A stretch of 64,000 nucleotides of DNA from Collimonas sp. OK607 (lineage in GTDB: Bacteria; Pseudomonadota; Gammaproteobacteria; Burkholderiales; Burkholderiaceae_D). Shown here piece by piece: positions 45,630-55,527 of this stretch (position 1 is the stretch's first letter; each line of letters opens with the position of its first letter). Under the pieces are notes generated by a model. That model worked only from the letters and a program-made list of their open reading frames with translations, was not told where the DNA came from and ran no database searches. The position numbers and the translations under genes are program-made. The stretch lies in the NCBI RefSeq assembly GCF_900111995.1, contig NZ_FOKF01000022.1, forward strand, positions 28,662 to 92,661, read 5' to 3'.

Positions 45630-46943
45630 ATGAAATTGAAATTCAAAGCACTTGCCATCGCCTGCACGCTGGCGACCATGAGTATTTCAGCCCATGCAAC
45701 CACCGAGATATCCTGGTGGCATTCCATGGCCGGCGCTCTCGGCGATCGCGTCAACGGTCTGGCCGATGAATTCAACAAGAGTCAGACCGAATACAAGGTG
45801 GTCCCGGTGTACAAGGGCGCCTACGACGAAGCCATGGCTGCGGCAACCGCTGCGTACCGCGCCGGCAACGCCCCCGATATATTGCAGGTATTCGAAGTCG
45901 GCACCGCCACCATGATGTATTCCAAGGGCGCCATCAAACCGGTGTCGGAAGTCATGAAGCTGGCCGGCGAACCGTTCAACCCGGCGGCCTACGTACCAGC
46001 CATCGGCGGCTACTATGCCGCGCCAAAGGGTGCCGGTTTGTTGTCTCTGCCATTCAACAGCTCGACCACCATCATGTTCTATAACAAGGACATGTTTGCC
46101 AAGGCCGGCCTCGATCCGAACAAGCCGCCAGTCACCTGGACCGAGCTCGCGGCCGACGCCGCCAAGCTGAAAGCCAGCGGCGCCAAGTGCAGCTACACCA
46201 CGACCTGGCAGTCATGGGTCGAACTGGAATCGTTCTCGACCTGGCATAACGTCGAATTCGCGTCCAAAAATAATGGCTTCGACGGCCTCGATACCCGCCT
46301 CAAGTTCAACAGCCCATTGCACGTCAAGCATATCCAGAACCTGGCCAACTGGGCCAAGCAAGGCTTGTTCACTTATGCCGGCCGCAAGGATGAAGCGACC
46401 TCGAAATTTTATTCCGGCGAATGCGGCATGCTGACCGGTTCGTCTTCCAGCTATGCGGATATCGCGAAAAATTCCAAATTCAAGTTTGGTATCGCTACCC
46501 TGCCGTATTACAACGACGTCCCGGGCGCGCCGCAAAACACCATGATCGGCGGCGCTTCGCTGTGGGTCATGGGCGGCAAGAAAACCGAGGATTACAAGGG
46601 CGTGGCCAAGTTCTTCAAGTTCTTGTCGCAGCCGGAAGTGCAGGCCGAATGGCATCAGGAAACCGGCTATCTGCCGACCACCCTCGCCGCTTACGAAATC
46701 ACCCGCAAATCCGGTTTCTACGATCGCAATCCAGGCACCGACGTTGCAGTCAAGCAGATGATCACCAAAACGACCGACAAGTCGCGCGGTATCCGTCTCG
46801 GCAACATGCCGCAGATCCGTACCATCATCGACGAAGAGTTGGAAAACGTCTGGACCGGCAAGATTACGCCCAAGCAGGCTTTGGATACAGCAGTGGAACG
46901 CGGTAACCTGCTGCTGGAACGTTTCGAGAAAACAAACAAGTAA
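45630..46943 (+). CDS. ugpB: sn-glycerol-3-phosphate ABC transporter substrate-binding protein
   Basis: A 437-residue periplasmic protein from ATG 45630. The signal peptide MKLKFKALAIACTLATMSIS ends at AHA. The mature start TTEISWWHSMAGALGDRVNG, then GAYDEAMAAATAAYRAGNAP and GGASLWVMGGKKTEDYKGVA, are characteristic of UgpB. It captures glycerol 3-phosphate and glycerophosphodiesters under phosphate starvation. A Pho box lies 40 bp upstream. A REP-like element separates it from ugpA. Confidence 0.95.
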   Translation: MKLKFKALAIACTLATMSISAHATTEISWWHSMAGALGDRVNGLADEFNKSQTEYKVVPVYKGAYDEAMAAATAAYRAGNAPDILQVFEVGTATMMYSKGAIKPVSEVMKLAGEPFNPAAYVPAIGGYYAAPKGAGLLSLPFNSSTTIMFYNKDMFAKAGLDPNKPPVTWTELAADAAKLKASGAKCSYTTTWQSWVELESFSTWHNVEFASKNNGFDGLDTRLKFNSPLHVKHIQNLANWAKQGLFTYAGRKDEATSKFYSGECGMLTGSSSSYADIAKNSKFKFGIATLPYYNDVPGAPQNTMIGGASLWVMGGKKTEDYKGVAKFFKFLSQPEVQAEWHQETGYLPTTLAAYEITRKSGFYDRNPGTDVAVKQMITKTTDKSRGIRLGNMPQIRTIIDEELENVWTGKITPKQALDTAVERGNLLLERFEKTNK

Positions 46944-46966
46944 CCGCCAGATAATTAAGCAGTCAG

Positions 46967-47056
46967 GTAGGGTGGGCAAGTTTTTTGCCCACGCGTTAGC
47001 CAAGTGAAATATACGTTCAAGTTCTGGTTTGCGCGTGGACATAAGTGCCACCCTAC
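46967..47056. repeat. REP/BIME-like element between ugpB and ugpA
   Basis: Left arm GTAGGGTGGGCAAG-TTTT-TTGCCCACGCGT; right arm GCGCGTGGACATAAGTG with CCACCCTAC. Same family as at 18129, 37248 and 62539. Inside the operon it can form stable RNA hairpins just after the ugpB stop codon. Confidence 0.85.
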
Positions 47057-47118
47057 GAAGTTGCAGTTTCGTCTCACCCTGAAATCCCGCATCGCCGCGG
47101 ACGATAGAAAGTCCCATC

Positions 47119-48003
47119 GTGGAAAAACGCGCTCGCTTCAAGTCTGCCTGGCTGCCCTATGCCCTGGTGGCGCCGCAGATCATTGTCACCCTGTTATTCT
47201 TCGTCTGGCCGGCGGTGCAAGCCCTGTATCAGTCGATGCTGCTGCAAGATGCTTTCGGCGGCTATTCGGAATTCGTCTGGTTCGATAATTTCCGCGCACT
47301 GTTCGCCGATAGCAATTACCTCGGCTCCTTCAAGACCACCGCCGTGTTCTCGGTACTGGTGGCGGTACTTGGCCTGTCGATATCGCTGATCCTGGCCGCC
47401 TTCGCCGATCGGGTGATCAAAGGCGCGGCAATCTACAAAACCTTCCTGATCTGGCCGTATGCGGTATCACCGGTGGTGGTCGGCGTGCTGTGGATGTTCA
47501 TGCTGAGCCCGACGCTGGGGATTATCTCCCACTGGTTGCATTACATCGGCATCGACTGGAATCACGTCTTGAACGGCCGCCACGCCATGATCCTGATCGT
47601 GATCGCAGCCGTCTGGAAACAGGTCAGCTACAACTTCCTGTTCTTCCTGGCCGGACTGCAATCGATACCGAAATCGCTGATCGAAGCCGCTGCCATTGAC
47701 GGCGCAGGACCAGTAAAGCGTTTTGCGACTATTGTTTTTCCGTTGCTGTCGCCAACCACCTTCTTCCTGCTGGTGGTGAATATCGTCTACGCCTTTTTCG
47801 ACACCTTCGCGATTATCGAAGCCACCACCCAGGGCGGTCCTGGCAAGGATACCGAGATCCTGGTCTACAAGGTATTCCTCGACGGCTTCAAGGGCGGCGA
47901 TCTGGGTAGCGCCGCGGCGCAGTCGGTGATCCTGATGACCATCGTCATCGTGCTCACCGTGGTGCAATTCAAGTATGTTGAAAAGAAAGTCCAGTACGCA
48001 TGA
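47119..48003 (+). CDS. ugpA: sn-glycerol-3-phosphate ABC transporter permease UgpA
   Basis: A 294-residue permease starting at GTG 47119. It opens [20 protein letters not shown] with [20 protein letters not shown], the UgpA/MalF signature. The EAA motif is [20 protein letters not shown]. Pairs with UgpE. Confidence 0.95.
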   Translation: MEKRARFKSAWLPYALVAPQIIVTLLFFVWPAVQALYQSMLLQDAFGGYSEFVWFDNFRALFADSNYLGSFKTTAVFSVLVAVLGLSISLILAAFADRVIKGAAIYKTFLIWPYAVSPVVVGVLWMFMLSPTLGIISHWLHYIGIDWNHVLNGRHAMILIVIAAVWKQVSYNFLFFLAGLQSIPKSLIEAAAIDGAGPVKRFATIVFPLLSPTTFFLLVVNIVYAFFDTFAIIEATTQGGPGKDTEILVYKVFLDGFKGGDLGSAAAQSVILMTIVIVLTVVQFKYVEKKVQYA

Positions 48004-48036
48004 AGATCCTTACCGAAAATGCACTGAAAGACCCAC

Positions 48037-48888
48037 ATGATTGAGCGCCGTCCAATCCTCGACATGATCAGCCACCTGGTGCTGCTCCTGGGCGTCATCA
48101 TCATCGCCTTTCCGCTTTACGTAGCTTTCGTCGCCAGTACGCAAACGGCAGAACAGGCGGCAGCTGCGCCCATGTCCCTGCTGCCCGGTACGCACTTTAT
48201 CGAAAACTACAGCGCGCTATTGACCAAGGGTGCGTCCGGCAATGTCTCAGCGCCGCCGGTGGCGCGCATGCTGATGGTGAGCCTGATCTCGGCGCTGGCG
48301 ATCGCTATCGGCAAGATTTCGATTTCCATGCTGTCGGCATTCGCCATGGTGTATTTCCGCTTTCCCGGGCGCTCGTTCTTCTTCTGGATGATTTTCCTGA
48401 CCTTGATGCTGCCGGTGGAAGTACGTATCACGCCGACCTATCAGGTGGTATCCGATTTCGGCATGCTGAATACCTACGCCGGCCTGACCATACCGCTGAT
48501 CGCATCGGCCACCGCTACCTTCCTGTTCCGTCAATTCTTCCTGACCGTTCCGGATGAACTGGCGGAGGCGGCGCGCATCGATGGCGCCGGGCCGCTGCGG
48601 TTTTTCAAGGATGTGATCTGGCCGCTGTCGCGCACCAATATCATCGCGCTGTTCGTGATCATGTTCATCTATGGCTGGAACCAGTATCTGTGGCCGCTGA
48701 TGATCGCCACCAACCAGGACATGTACCCGATCGGTATCGGCATCAAGACCTTGATTACAGGCGGCGATTCGGCGGTGGAATGGAATATGGTGATGGCCAC
48801 TTTGGTATTGGCGATGCTGCCGCCCGGCCTGGTAGTGGTGGTGATGCAAAAGTGGTTCGTGAAAGGATTGGTTGATTCCGAGAAGTGA
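48037..48888 (+). CDS. ugpE: sn-glycerol-3-phosphate ABC transporter permease UgpE
   Basis: A 283-residue permease. It opens [20 protein letters not shown]; the EAA motif is [20 protein letters not shown] and [20 protein letters not shown] is typical of UgpE. It follows ugpA by 33 bp and precedes ugpC by 1 bp. Confidence 0.95.
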   Translation: MIERRPILDMISHLVLLLGVIIIAFPLYVAFVASTQTAEQAAAAPMSLLPGTHFIENYSALLTKGASGNVSAPPVARMLMVSLISALAIAIGKISISMLSAFAMVYFRFPGRSFFFWMIFLTLMLPVEVRITPTYQVVSDFGMLNTYAGLTIPLIASATATFLFRQFFLTVPDELAEAARIDGAGPLRFFKDVIWPLSRTNIIALFVIMFIYGWNQYLWPLMIATNQDMYPIGIGIKTLITGGDSAVEWNMVMATLVLAMLPPGLVVVVMQKWFVKGLVDSEK

Positions 48889-48889
48889 T

Positions 48890-49969
48890 ATGGCAAAAGT
48901 ACACCTAGAGAACGTCAAGAAAACCTACGGCAAGGCCCCCAAGGCGGTCGATGTCATCCACGGCATTTCGATCGATATCGCCGATGGCGAATTCATTGTC
49001 ATGGTGGGCCCTTCCGGCTGCGGCAAATCAACCCTGCTACGCATGGTGGCAGGACTGGAAGACATCACTTCCGGCGACATCGTCATCGGCGACCGCGTGG
49101 TCAACAAGCTGGAGCCGAAAGACCGCGACATCGCCATGGTGTTCCAGAACTATGCGCTGTATCCGCACATGAGCGTGTACGAGAACATGGCTTACGGCTT
49201 GAAGATCCGCGGCCTGAGTAAGGACGACATCGAGACCCGCGTGCAAAAGGCGGCCAAGATCCTGGAGCTCGGCGCCCTGCTCCAGCGTACGCCACGCCAA
49301 TTGTCCGGGGGCCAGCGCCAGCGGGTGGCGATGGGACGCGCGATCGTGCGCGAGCCAGCAGTATTCCTGTTCGACGAGCCGCTATCCAACCTGGATGCCA
49401 AACTGCGTGTGCAGATGCGCCTGGAAATCCAGAAACTGCATCGCACGCTGGGCACTACCAGTTTGTACGTCACACATGACCAGGTTGAAGCCATGACCCT
49501 GGGCCAGCGCATGATCGTCATGAATGGCGGCCGTGCCGAACAAATCGGCACGCCGGCCCAGGTCTATGCAAAACCGGCTACTACCTTTGTCGCCAGTTTT
49601 ATAGGCTCGCCGCCGATGAACCTGTTGCAGGGGCGCCTGGCGGAAGACGGCGGCAGCTTCGCGCTAGCCAACGCCGACGCCATCAAGCTGCCGTTTATCC
49701 ACAACGCCATCGCCGGCCATGATTGCATCATGGGTCTGCGTCCGGAGCAGTTGATCTTCGGCCAGCCTGGCTTGACGATGCGTGCGGAACTGGTCGAAGC
49801 GCTCGGCGCCGATCTGCTGGTGCATGCATCGATCGGAGATCAGCTGTTGGTGATGCGCGTACCGGCTGCGACTGCAGTCGAGGCCGGACAGAAAATCACT
49901 GCCGGCTTTGACCCGGCAGCTTTGCACTGGTTTAATTCGCAGACCACGCAACGTATCGAGCTTGGATAA
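48890..49969 (+). CDS. ugpC: sn-glycerol-3-phosphate ABC transporter ATP-binding protein UgpC
   Basis: A 359-residue ATPase from ATG 48890 ([15 protein letters not shown]). Walker [10 protein letters not shown], signature [16 protein letters not shown], Walker [13 protein letters not shown] and His in [14 protein letters not shown] are intact. A C-terminal TOBE region carries [11 protein letters not shown]. The ugpQ phosphodiesterase that often follows is not here. Confidence 0.95.
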   Translation: MAKVHLENVKKTYGKAPKAVDVIHGISIDIADGEFIVMVGPSGCGKSTLLRMVAGLEDITSGDIVIGDRVVNKLEPKDRDIAMVFQNYALYPHMSVYENMAYGLKIRGLSKDDIETRVQKAAKILELGALLQRTPRQLSGGQRQRVAMGRAIVREPAVFLFDEPLSNLDAKLRVQMRLEIQKLHRTLGTTSLYVTHDQVEAMTLGQRMIVMNGGRAEQIGTPAQVYAKPATTFVASFIGSPPMNLLQGRLAEDGGSFALANADAIKLPFIHNAIAGHDCIMGLRPEQLIFGQPGLTMRAELVEALGADLLVHASIGDQLLVMRVPAATAVEAGQKITAGFDPAALHWFNSQTTQRIELG

Positions 49970-49970
49970 A

Positions 49971-49998
49971 ACAAGGGCGCTGATCAGCGCCCTTGTTG
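49971..49998. terminator. Palindromic terminator between ugpC and the acylase gene
   Basis: AACAAGGGCGCTGA and TCAGCGCCCTTGTT form a perfect 28-bp palindrome between the convergent 3' ends. T-runs are short, so it may stop or simply protect both transcripts. Confidence 0.75.
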
Positions 49999-50014
49999 CC
50001 ATCTGCCTGCGATC

Positions 50015-52453
50015 TCAATTGCCCGGCTGCAACCGAATCCGCTCCACCGTTGCTTTCTCCACCGCCGCACGGGAATATAGCAACGGGAAATACTCCCCCT
50101 TCAGCCACTTGTCGGCCAGATCGCGATAATGCGGACTATCCGGATCACCCGATTGCCCAGGTGAATTTACCGCCCGCGAGTTATCCCAGTTGCCGACATC
50201 GACCACCACCCGGAACGAAGGGCCGTTGGTTTGCAGGAAATCGCTGCTGCGATAAGTCGATTGATTGGGAGAGTAAGCGCCGCCATGAGTGGGCATGGGT
50301 CCGACATTCAATTTTGCGCGGGTGGCGTCGTCCACTGCGGCGGCCAGGGGATGTTCCATCAGGTTGTGATGCAGCTTGCCCCATTGCCATTGGCTGGCGT
50401 CGCTGCCTTGCAATTTTTCCAGCTCGGCATAAGCCTCGCTCAAGCTGGTCAGCAATAGCTGGTCGCGCTTGTGCATCGCGTCAGGGCCGAAACGCTGCGC
50501 TGGCTGCTCCAGGTTATCCAGCATTACAGCAACATCCGGCTCGCCCATTGCCTTGACCGCGGCCGGGCTCAACACCGCGTCCTTGAAAGCTTTACCCAAA
50601 TGACGCGAGAGCCAGACTTCAAACAGGGCCGCCTGCGGCGAATCCGCGCGCTCGACGAAATCCCAGCCGGTAAATACGTTCAGCGCTGCCTGGGTCTGCG
50701 CGTCGCTGGAAGATAACGGTTTCAACAACGTCATCAGACGCCTGGCGGGAATCGACAGATCGTCATTTTGCAGACGCATGGAATCTTCCAGCGAGACTTT
50801 ACCCAGTGACGACAACACCTCGCTGATGCGCGTGAAACGCGAATTATTGGTCCACTCAAAACCCAGCTTGCGTTCGCGGTAGGGGTAATTCTCAGGCAAA
50901 TTCATTTGATTGGCGGATGCGAACCAGCCTTGCTTCGGGTTGTAACTGGACGGCAGCTGTTCGCCAGACCAGAAGCCGGCCCATTCGTAACGGCCGTCGC
51001 CGGGCACCGGCAGCAAGCCATCCCAGTCAGGACGAATCGGCGCCAGCCCACCCGGCACCCAACCGATATTGCCCTTGGTATCGGCATACACCTGGTTCTC
51101 GGTCGGCGCGCCCCAATGCAGCAAGGAATGCTTGAACTGGGCAAAATTCCTGGCGCGCATGTACTCTATGCTGCCGAAATAAGGCGACATGCCGGGCTCC
51201 AGCCAGCCGGAACGCACCGCGAAGGCACGATTTTTCCCCGGCTCGACAAAAATTACCGGGCCATGCCGGCTGAATGTCAGCTCGGCATTAACCGGCGTCG
51301 CACCCTTGACCTGGATTTGTTCCGTGATGACCTTGAACGGCTCCCATTTACCTTGGTATTTATACTGATCCGCGTGCTCAGGATTGATCTGGTAGACGTA
51401 CAAATCTTCCTGGTCGATATTGAAAATCGTCAGACCGAAGGCAATGCTGCCGTTGTGCCCGATCGAAATACCTGGCAATGCGGGTTCGCCGGCGCCGATG
51501 ACATTCAATCCCGGCGCATTGATATGGGCAATGTAGCGCAAGGACGGCGTCGAATACGCGCGATGCGGATCGTTCGCCATGATGGCGCGGCCGGTGGCGG
51601 ATTTTGCCGGCGCGATTACCCAATTGTTGCTGCCTTCCGCAACCTCTTCCGGATTCTCCGCGGCGGCAATCACCACGGCATCGCTCTGCGCGCTGTGCAA
51701 GCTGTCTTTAGTGATCTTCACGCCCTGGGTGGCGAGCTGGAATACTTTCAGCAAATCTTTCGGCAGGCAAGGATCCAGTCCGTCGGGTATCACCGTCTCC
51801 CATTTCGGCGTCAAGCCGACGCGGATTTCATCGGATTTAAGACCGGCTTTGCAAGCGACGTTGGCACGCGCCACTTCACTGGTCAGATTGCGTGTCAGGC
51901 CGTGGCTGCGGATGCGAACCACATCTTCCGCCTGCCATCGGGCCGGCGCATAGCCCAGTTGCTTGAACTCGAACGGCAATTTATCCGGATGGGCATTGAC
52001 GTAATCGACATAGGCATTGATACCGGCAACGAAAGCATCCGCGACGTGCTGTGCATGCGGGCCGTAGGATTGCCACTCGCGCAGCATGTCGCCGCGGTAT
52101 AGAAACAGCCTGGCGGCACGGTCTTGCTGGATATAGGTGGGACCGAATACCTGCGCCAGTTGCCCCAGGCCACGCCGACGCCACAAATCGATCTGGAACA
52201 AGCGATCGCGGGCCGCATTGAAACCCTGGACAAAAAAGGCATCATCCTGATTCGCAGCGTATATGTGCGGCACACCCCATTGGTCTACCAGGATTTCTGC
52301 AGGTTTCTTCAAACCTGCTATCTTGAAGGTAACCGTCGGCGCCGGAACTTGCAGCACGTCCCTGGCCTGGCTAGAAGTTACTGCCAGCAGCAGCACCAAT
52401 GCCGTCGCATACGGGGCAAACCCGGAATATGGCGGAAATAGCGGTCGTTGCAT
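50015..52453 (-). CDS. Penicillin acylase / acyl-homoserine lactone acylase family protein
   Basis: An 812-residue Ntn-hydrolase precursor. A signal peptide (YATALVLLLAVTSSQA, to about residue 30) exports it. The alpha chain (ILVDQWGVPHIYAANQDDAF, GFNAARDRLFQIDLWRRRGL) is followed by a spacer and the autocatalytic site EGSNNWVIA, where Ser275 becomes the N-terminal nucleophile of the beta chain. Relatives cleave penicillins, aculeacin or N-acyl-homoserine lactones. Substrate cannot be assigned. It stands alone, convergent with ugpC. Confidence 0.92.
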   Translation of the reverse strand: MQRPLFPPYSGFAPYATALVLLLAVTSSQARDVLQVPAPTVTFKIAGLKKPAEILVDQWGVPHIYAANQDDAFFVQGFNAARDRLFQIDLWRRRGLGQLAQVFGPTYIQQDRAARLFLYRGDMLREWQSYGPHAQHVADAFVAGINAYVDYVNAHPDKLPFEFKQLGYAPARWQAEDVVRIRSHGLTRNLTSEVARANVACKAGLKSDEIRVGLTPKWETVIPDGLDPCLPKDLLKVFQLATQGVKITKDSLHSAQSDAVVIAAAENPEEVAEGSNNWVIAPAKSATGRAIMANDPHRAYSTPSLRYIAHINAPGLNVIGAGEPALPGISIGHNGSIAFGLTIFNIDQEDLYVYQINPEHADQYKYQGKWEPFKVITEQIQVKGATPVNAELTFSRHGPVIFVEPGKNRAFAVRSGWLEPGMSPYFGSIEYMRARNFAQFKHSLLHWGAPTENQVYADTKGNIGWVPGGLAPIRPDWDGLLPVPGDGRYEWAGFWSGEQLPSSYNPKQGWFASANQMNLPENYPYRERKLGFEWTNNSRFTRISEVLSSLGKVSLEDSMRLQNDDLSIPARRLMTLLKPLSSSDAQTQAALNVFTGWDFVERADSPQAALFEVWLSRHLGKAFKDAVLSPAAVKAMGEPDVAVMLDNLEQPAQRFGPDAMHKRDQLLLTSLSEAYAELEKLQGSDASQWQWGKLHHNLMEHPLAAAVDDATRAKLNVGPMPTHGGAYSPNQSTYRSSDFLQTNGPSFRVVVDVGNWDNSRAVNSPGQSGDPDSPHYRDLADKWLKGEYFPLLYSRAAVEKATVERIRLQPGN

Positions 52454-52530
52454 AAGCCCTCGTCTCTTTTGTATTTTATTTATTTACAAATCAACTATTG
52501 CCAGGCACAACGGCTCTCGCCGGGGAAACT

Positions 52531-52764
52531 TTATTCCGTCAGCGCAACCAGGTTATCTACCTCGATTTTGGCGAACTCCACGCTGCTGTCGTAGGCTGTA
52601 TCCAGGTTGGTGTGCGCGCTTTCCGTATTGGTACGGCTGGAAACGCTCGCGCCCGCTTTCAAAATCTGATAACCGTCATGCCACAGATCGTCGTGGCCCT
52701 GCACTGGCTTCGGCACGATGACGTAACCGCGATATTCGACGTTTTGTTTGGTTGGATCGCTCAT
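52531..52764 (-). CDS. Small conserved-looking hypothetical protein, 77 aa
   Basis: MSDPTKQNVEYRGYVIVPKP with HDDLWHDGYQILKAGASVSS, and an acidic C-terminus (SSVEFAKIEVDNLVALTE). Soluble, acidic, no cysteines, no membrane segment. Codon use looks like that of neighbouring genes. Similar short proteins beginning with a YRGY motif are found in related bacteria as I recall, without known function. Confidence 0.65.
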   Translation of the reverse strand: MSDPTKQNVEYRGYVIVPKPVQGHDDLWHDGYQILKAGASVSSRTNTESAHTNLDTAYDSSVEFAKIEVDNLVALTE

Positions 52765-52916
52765 ATTGGCCTCGCTGCAAAATAATCCTTAATCGTAGCA
52801 TGAGCCTGACATCCACACATTCCGGCAAAATCGTGTACCTTGAACCTATTGTAGAAGCGCACGTCTTACCTTGAAATAAGTTCCATATCAGTCACAACCA
52901 CATGGAGAGATTGATT

Positions 52917-53744
52917 ATGCACAAAGGTAGTGAAGAGAATACGCACTGGAAAATCGCCGACCTGGATTTTTCAAAAATCAATACCGCACAAGTCCGGCCC
53001 GATGAAAACCTTTTCTATCTGGTCGCATGCGCTTCGTTTGTCGAAAGCGGCTCCCATCTATATACCCAAAACCTGGTGGATTTTTACGGCGACGAGCCGG
53101 AAATTTCCAATTGGTTGCGTGAGCAATGGGAAGTTGAAGAATTGCAGCACGGCCAGGCGCTGCGCACCTATGTCGAGCACATATGGCCGGAATTCGACTG
53201 GCAAACCGCCTATCGGAATTTCCTCAATGAATATTCGACCTATTGCAAGGTCGAGCTGCTGGAGCCCAGCAAAGGTTTGGAAATGGTGGCGCGCTGCGTG
53301 GTGGAAGCTGGCACCGCCACTTTTTACAGCGCCTTGTCGCGCAGTACGGATGAACCGGTATTAAAGGACCTGGCCTCGCGCATCGCCAAGGATGAAGTGA
53401 ATCACTATAAACACTTCTTCCGTTATTTCCGCCGTTTCAGGCAGAACGAGGGATTACGCCGGCACAGCATCTTCGGCGCCTTGCGCCGTCGTACCCTGGA
53501 AATGAAAAATGAAGATGCTGCCTGCGCCCTGCGCCACGTGCTCGGCGCCAGAGCGCCGCAGCACGCCGACGACCAGGCCATGCTGCAACGGATCCACAGC
53601 AAGATGAACATCACCATACGCAACCATCTGTCGCCCGACATGACCATCAAGATGATCATGCGGCCACTGGATCTGCCGCATGCGGTGCAGTCGCTGGTGG
53701 CCTATCCGGTTACGCAAATCATGAACAAGGTGTTCCTGCGTTAA
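52917..53744 (+). CDS. Ferritin-like di-iron protein
   Basis: A 275-residue helical protein from ATG 52917 (GGAGAG eight bases upstream). Two Glu-x-x-His motifs, EELQHGQAL near residue 76 and DEVNHYKHF near 160, are spaced as in ferritin-like di-iron carboxylate proteins; Glu in ASFVESGSHL near 42 and EAGTATFY near 128 supply the other ligands. No signal peptide. Oxidase, desaturase or hydroxylase activity are all possible. No redox partner gene is adjacent. Confidence 0.82.
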   Translation: MHKGSEENTHWKIADLDFSKINTAQVRPDENLFYLVACASFVESGSHLYTQNLVDFYGDEPEISNWLREQWEVEELQHGQALRTYVEHIWPEFDWQTAYRNFLNEYSTYCKVELLEPSKGLEMVARCVVEAGTATFYSALSRSTDEPVLKDLASRIAKDEVNHYKHFFRYFRRFRQNEGLRRHSIFGALRRRTLEMKNEDAACALRHVLGARAPQHADDQAMLQRIHSKMNITIRNHLSPDMTIKMIMRPLDLPHAVQSLVAYPVTQIMNKVFLR

Positions 53745-53785
53745 TCGGGTCCATGTGCTTTTGCGTATGGCACCCTTCCTTGCCG

Positions 53786-54643
53786 CTACAGGCGATAGAA
53801 GCTCTGCGCATTCAAACCCATGACCTGTTGCCGTTGGAGCGGATCGAGATCGCCCAGCAACGTGTCGGTCGCCGCCAGCCAGCGCCCATAATCGCCCGCC
53901 AGCCTGACTACCGGCCAGTCGCTGCCCCAGATCACCCGCTGCGCACCGAACACCTCCAGGACATGGGCAACATACGGCTGCAGTTGCGCAACCTGCCAGT
54001 CGGCCGCAGCTTCGGTCACCAGCCCGGATAACTTGCAATACACCTGCGGCAACGCCGCCAGACGGGTAATCGATGCCCGCCAAGGTTCCAGCGCGGCGCT
54101 GGCAATCTGCGGCTTGGCCGCATGATCGATGATGATTGGTAAATCCGGATAGCGCTCGGCAAACCTCAGCAAAGCCGGCAAGTGACGCGGCAGCACCAGC
54201 GCATCCATGCTCAGCCGATGGCGTTGCATCGCGGCGATCGCCGGCGCCAGCAGCGGATCGTCAATCCAGTCGTCGGCAAGGTCTTGCAGCATCGGTCGCA
54301 GGCCGCGCATTTTCGGATGGCTGGCCAACAGCTGTATCTGTTGTTCAGCATTGGCAGTCTTCAAATCGGCCCAGCCAACCACCGCCCGCACAAACGAATG
54401 CCGTTCCGCCAGGCTAAGCAGGAACAAGGTATCGCTCATAGTCGGCAGAGATTGCACCAGCACGCTGCCGTTGATGCCATGTTGCCGCAGCAGCGGCTCT
54501 AGCTGATCCGGCAGAAAGTCGCGATGAATTTCCGCCAGTTCCGGCGGCGGCCATTGTCCGGCCCGGTTCGCCAGCAGCCAAAAATGTTGGTGGGCATCAA
54601 TGCGCAAGGGCGAAAGCGCTGTATCGGCAAGCATATTGTCCAT
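53786..54643 (-). CDS. Amidohydrolase 2 family hydrolase (sugar-lactonase-like)
   Basis: A 285-residue TIM-barrel metal hydrolase. RIDAHQHFW near residue 14 carries the first metal ligands, PIIIDHAAKP near 165 a further His, and VIWGSDWPV near 238 the catalytic Asp. The order matches L-fuconolactone/L-rhamnono-lactone hydrolases and related decarboxylases. No sugar pathway genes adjoin it, so the substrate is open. The open frame starts with two in-frame ATGs (MDNM). Confidence 0.87.
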   Translation of the reverse strand: MDNMLADTALSPLRIDAHQHFWLLANRAGQWPPPELAEIHRDFLPDQLEPLLRQHGINGSVLVQSLPTMSDTLFLLSLAERHSFVRAVVGWADLKTANAEQQIQLLASHPKMRGLRPMLQDLADDWIDDPLLAPAIAAMQRHRLSMDALVLPRHLPALLRFAERYPDLPIIIDHAAKPQIASAALEPWRASITRLAALPQVYCKLSGLVTEAAADWQVAQLQPYVAHVLEVFGAQRVIWGSDWPVVRLAGDYGRWLAATDTLLGDLDPLQRQQVMGLNAQSFYRL

Positions 54644-54852
54644 CTCGGATTAGTGTCCTTTGCGGTGCGGATGGACCTCCTTGCTCACACCAAAGGTCCA
54701 TTGGATGGACCAATACTAGCATGTGCGATTTTGGCCGGGCAATTGAAAATTCCAGATGTCTCGATTTTTTGGTAGCCAAGTCGGGGCTCGCCTTTCATAA
54801 TCCGCCTCATCGCCAAGAGCTGTCATGGCGAGACCCCCGAGACGGAAAAAAT

Positions 54853-55527
54853 ATGCGAATTTTGCTGGTAGAAGACAACAGGCCACTATCCGAATGGCTG
54901 GCACTTACCTTACATCGCAATAAATACACGGTCGATTGCGTCTATAACGGCGCCGATGCCGACCATTTATTGCTAACCCAACAATACGAGTTGGTCATCC
55001 TCGACATGTCCCTGCCCAAACTGGACGGCAGCGAAGTACTCAAGCGACTACGCAACCGTCACAACAACGTGCCGGTGCTGATCCTGACGGCCAACAACTC
55101 CGTCGAGGGCAGCATCGTCGGCCTCAATGCCGGCGCCGACGACTACATGGCAAAACCATTCGACGTCAACGTACTGGAAGCACGTATCCGCGCCCTCCTA
55201 CGCCGTTCCAACCAGCAGCGCAACCCGATCCTTCAGTGCGGTTCGCTGAGCTACGACAGCAACAGCCTGATCTTTTCGATAAACGGCGTTGCGCTCACCC
55301 TGACCCGCCGCGAGCATGCGGTGCTGGAAACGCTGATCATGAAAATGGGCAAGACCGTCAGCAAGCAAGCTCTGGCGGAGAGCCTGTATGCGATGGCTGA
55401 AGACGTATCGCAGGATGCCATCGAAGTCTATATCCATCGGATCCGCAAGAAACTGGAACATGGCGACGCCGCCATCATCACTTTGCGTGGGCTCGGCTAT
55501 TTGCTCAAGCAGCACAATGAAACCTGA
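54853..55527 (+). CDS. OmpR-family response regulator (TctD/QseB-like)
   Basis: A 224-residue regulator from ATG 54853 (MRILLVEDNRPLSEW). The phospho-acceptor Asp is in LVILDMSLPKLDG near residue 51 and the switch Lys in DDYMAKPFDV near 101. A winged-helix DNA-binding domain follows (TLTRREHAVLETLIMKMGKT, IEVYIHRIRKKLEHGD). The frame extends upstream to 54721 without similarity. It overlaps the sensor kinase gene by 11 bp. Confidence 0.93.
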   Translation: MRILLVEDNRPLSEWLALTLHRNKYTVDCVYNGADADHLLLTQQYELVILDMSLPKLDGSEVLKRLRNRHNNVPVLILTANNSVEGSIVGLNAGADDYMAKPFDVNVLEARIRALLRRSNQQRNPILQCGSLSYDSNSLIFSINGVALTLTRREHAVLETLIMKMGKTVSKQALAESLYAMAEDVSQDAIEVYIHRIRKKLEHGDAAIITLRGLGYLLKQHNET

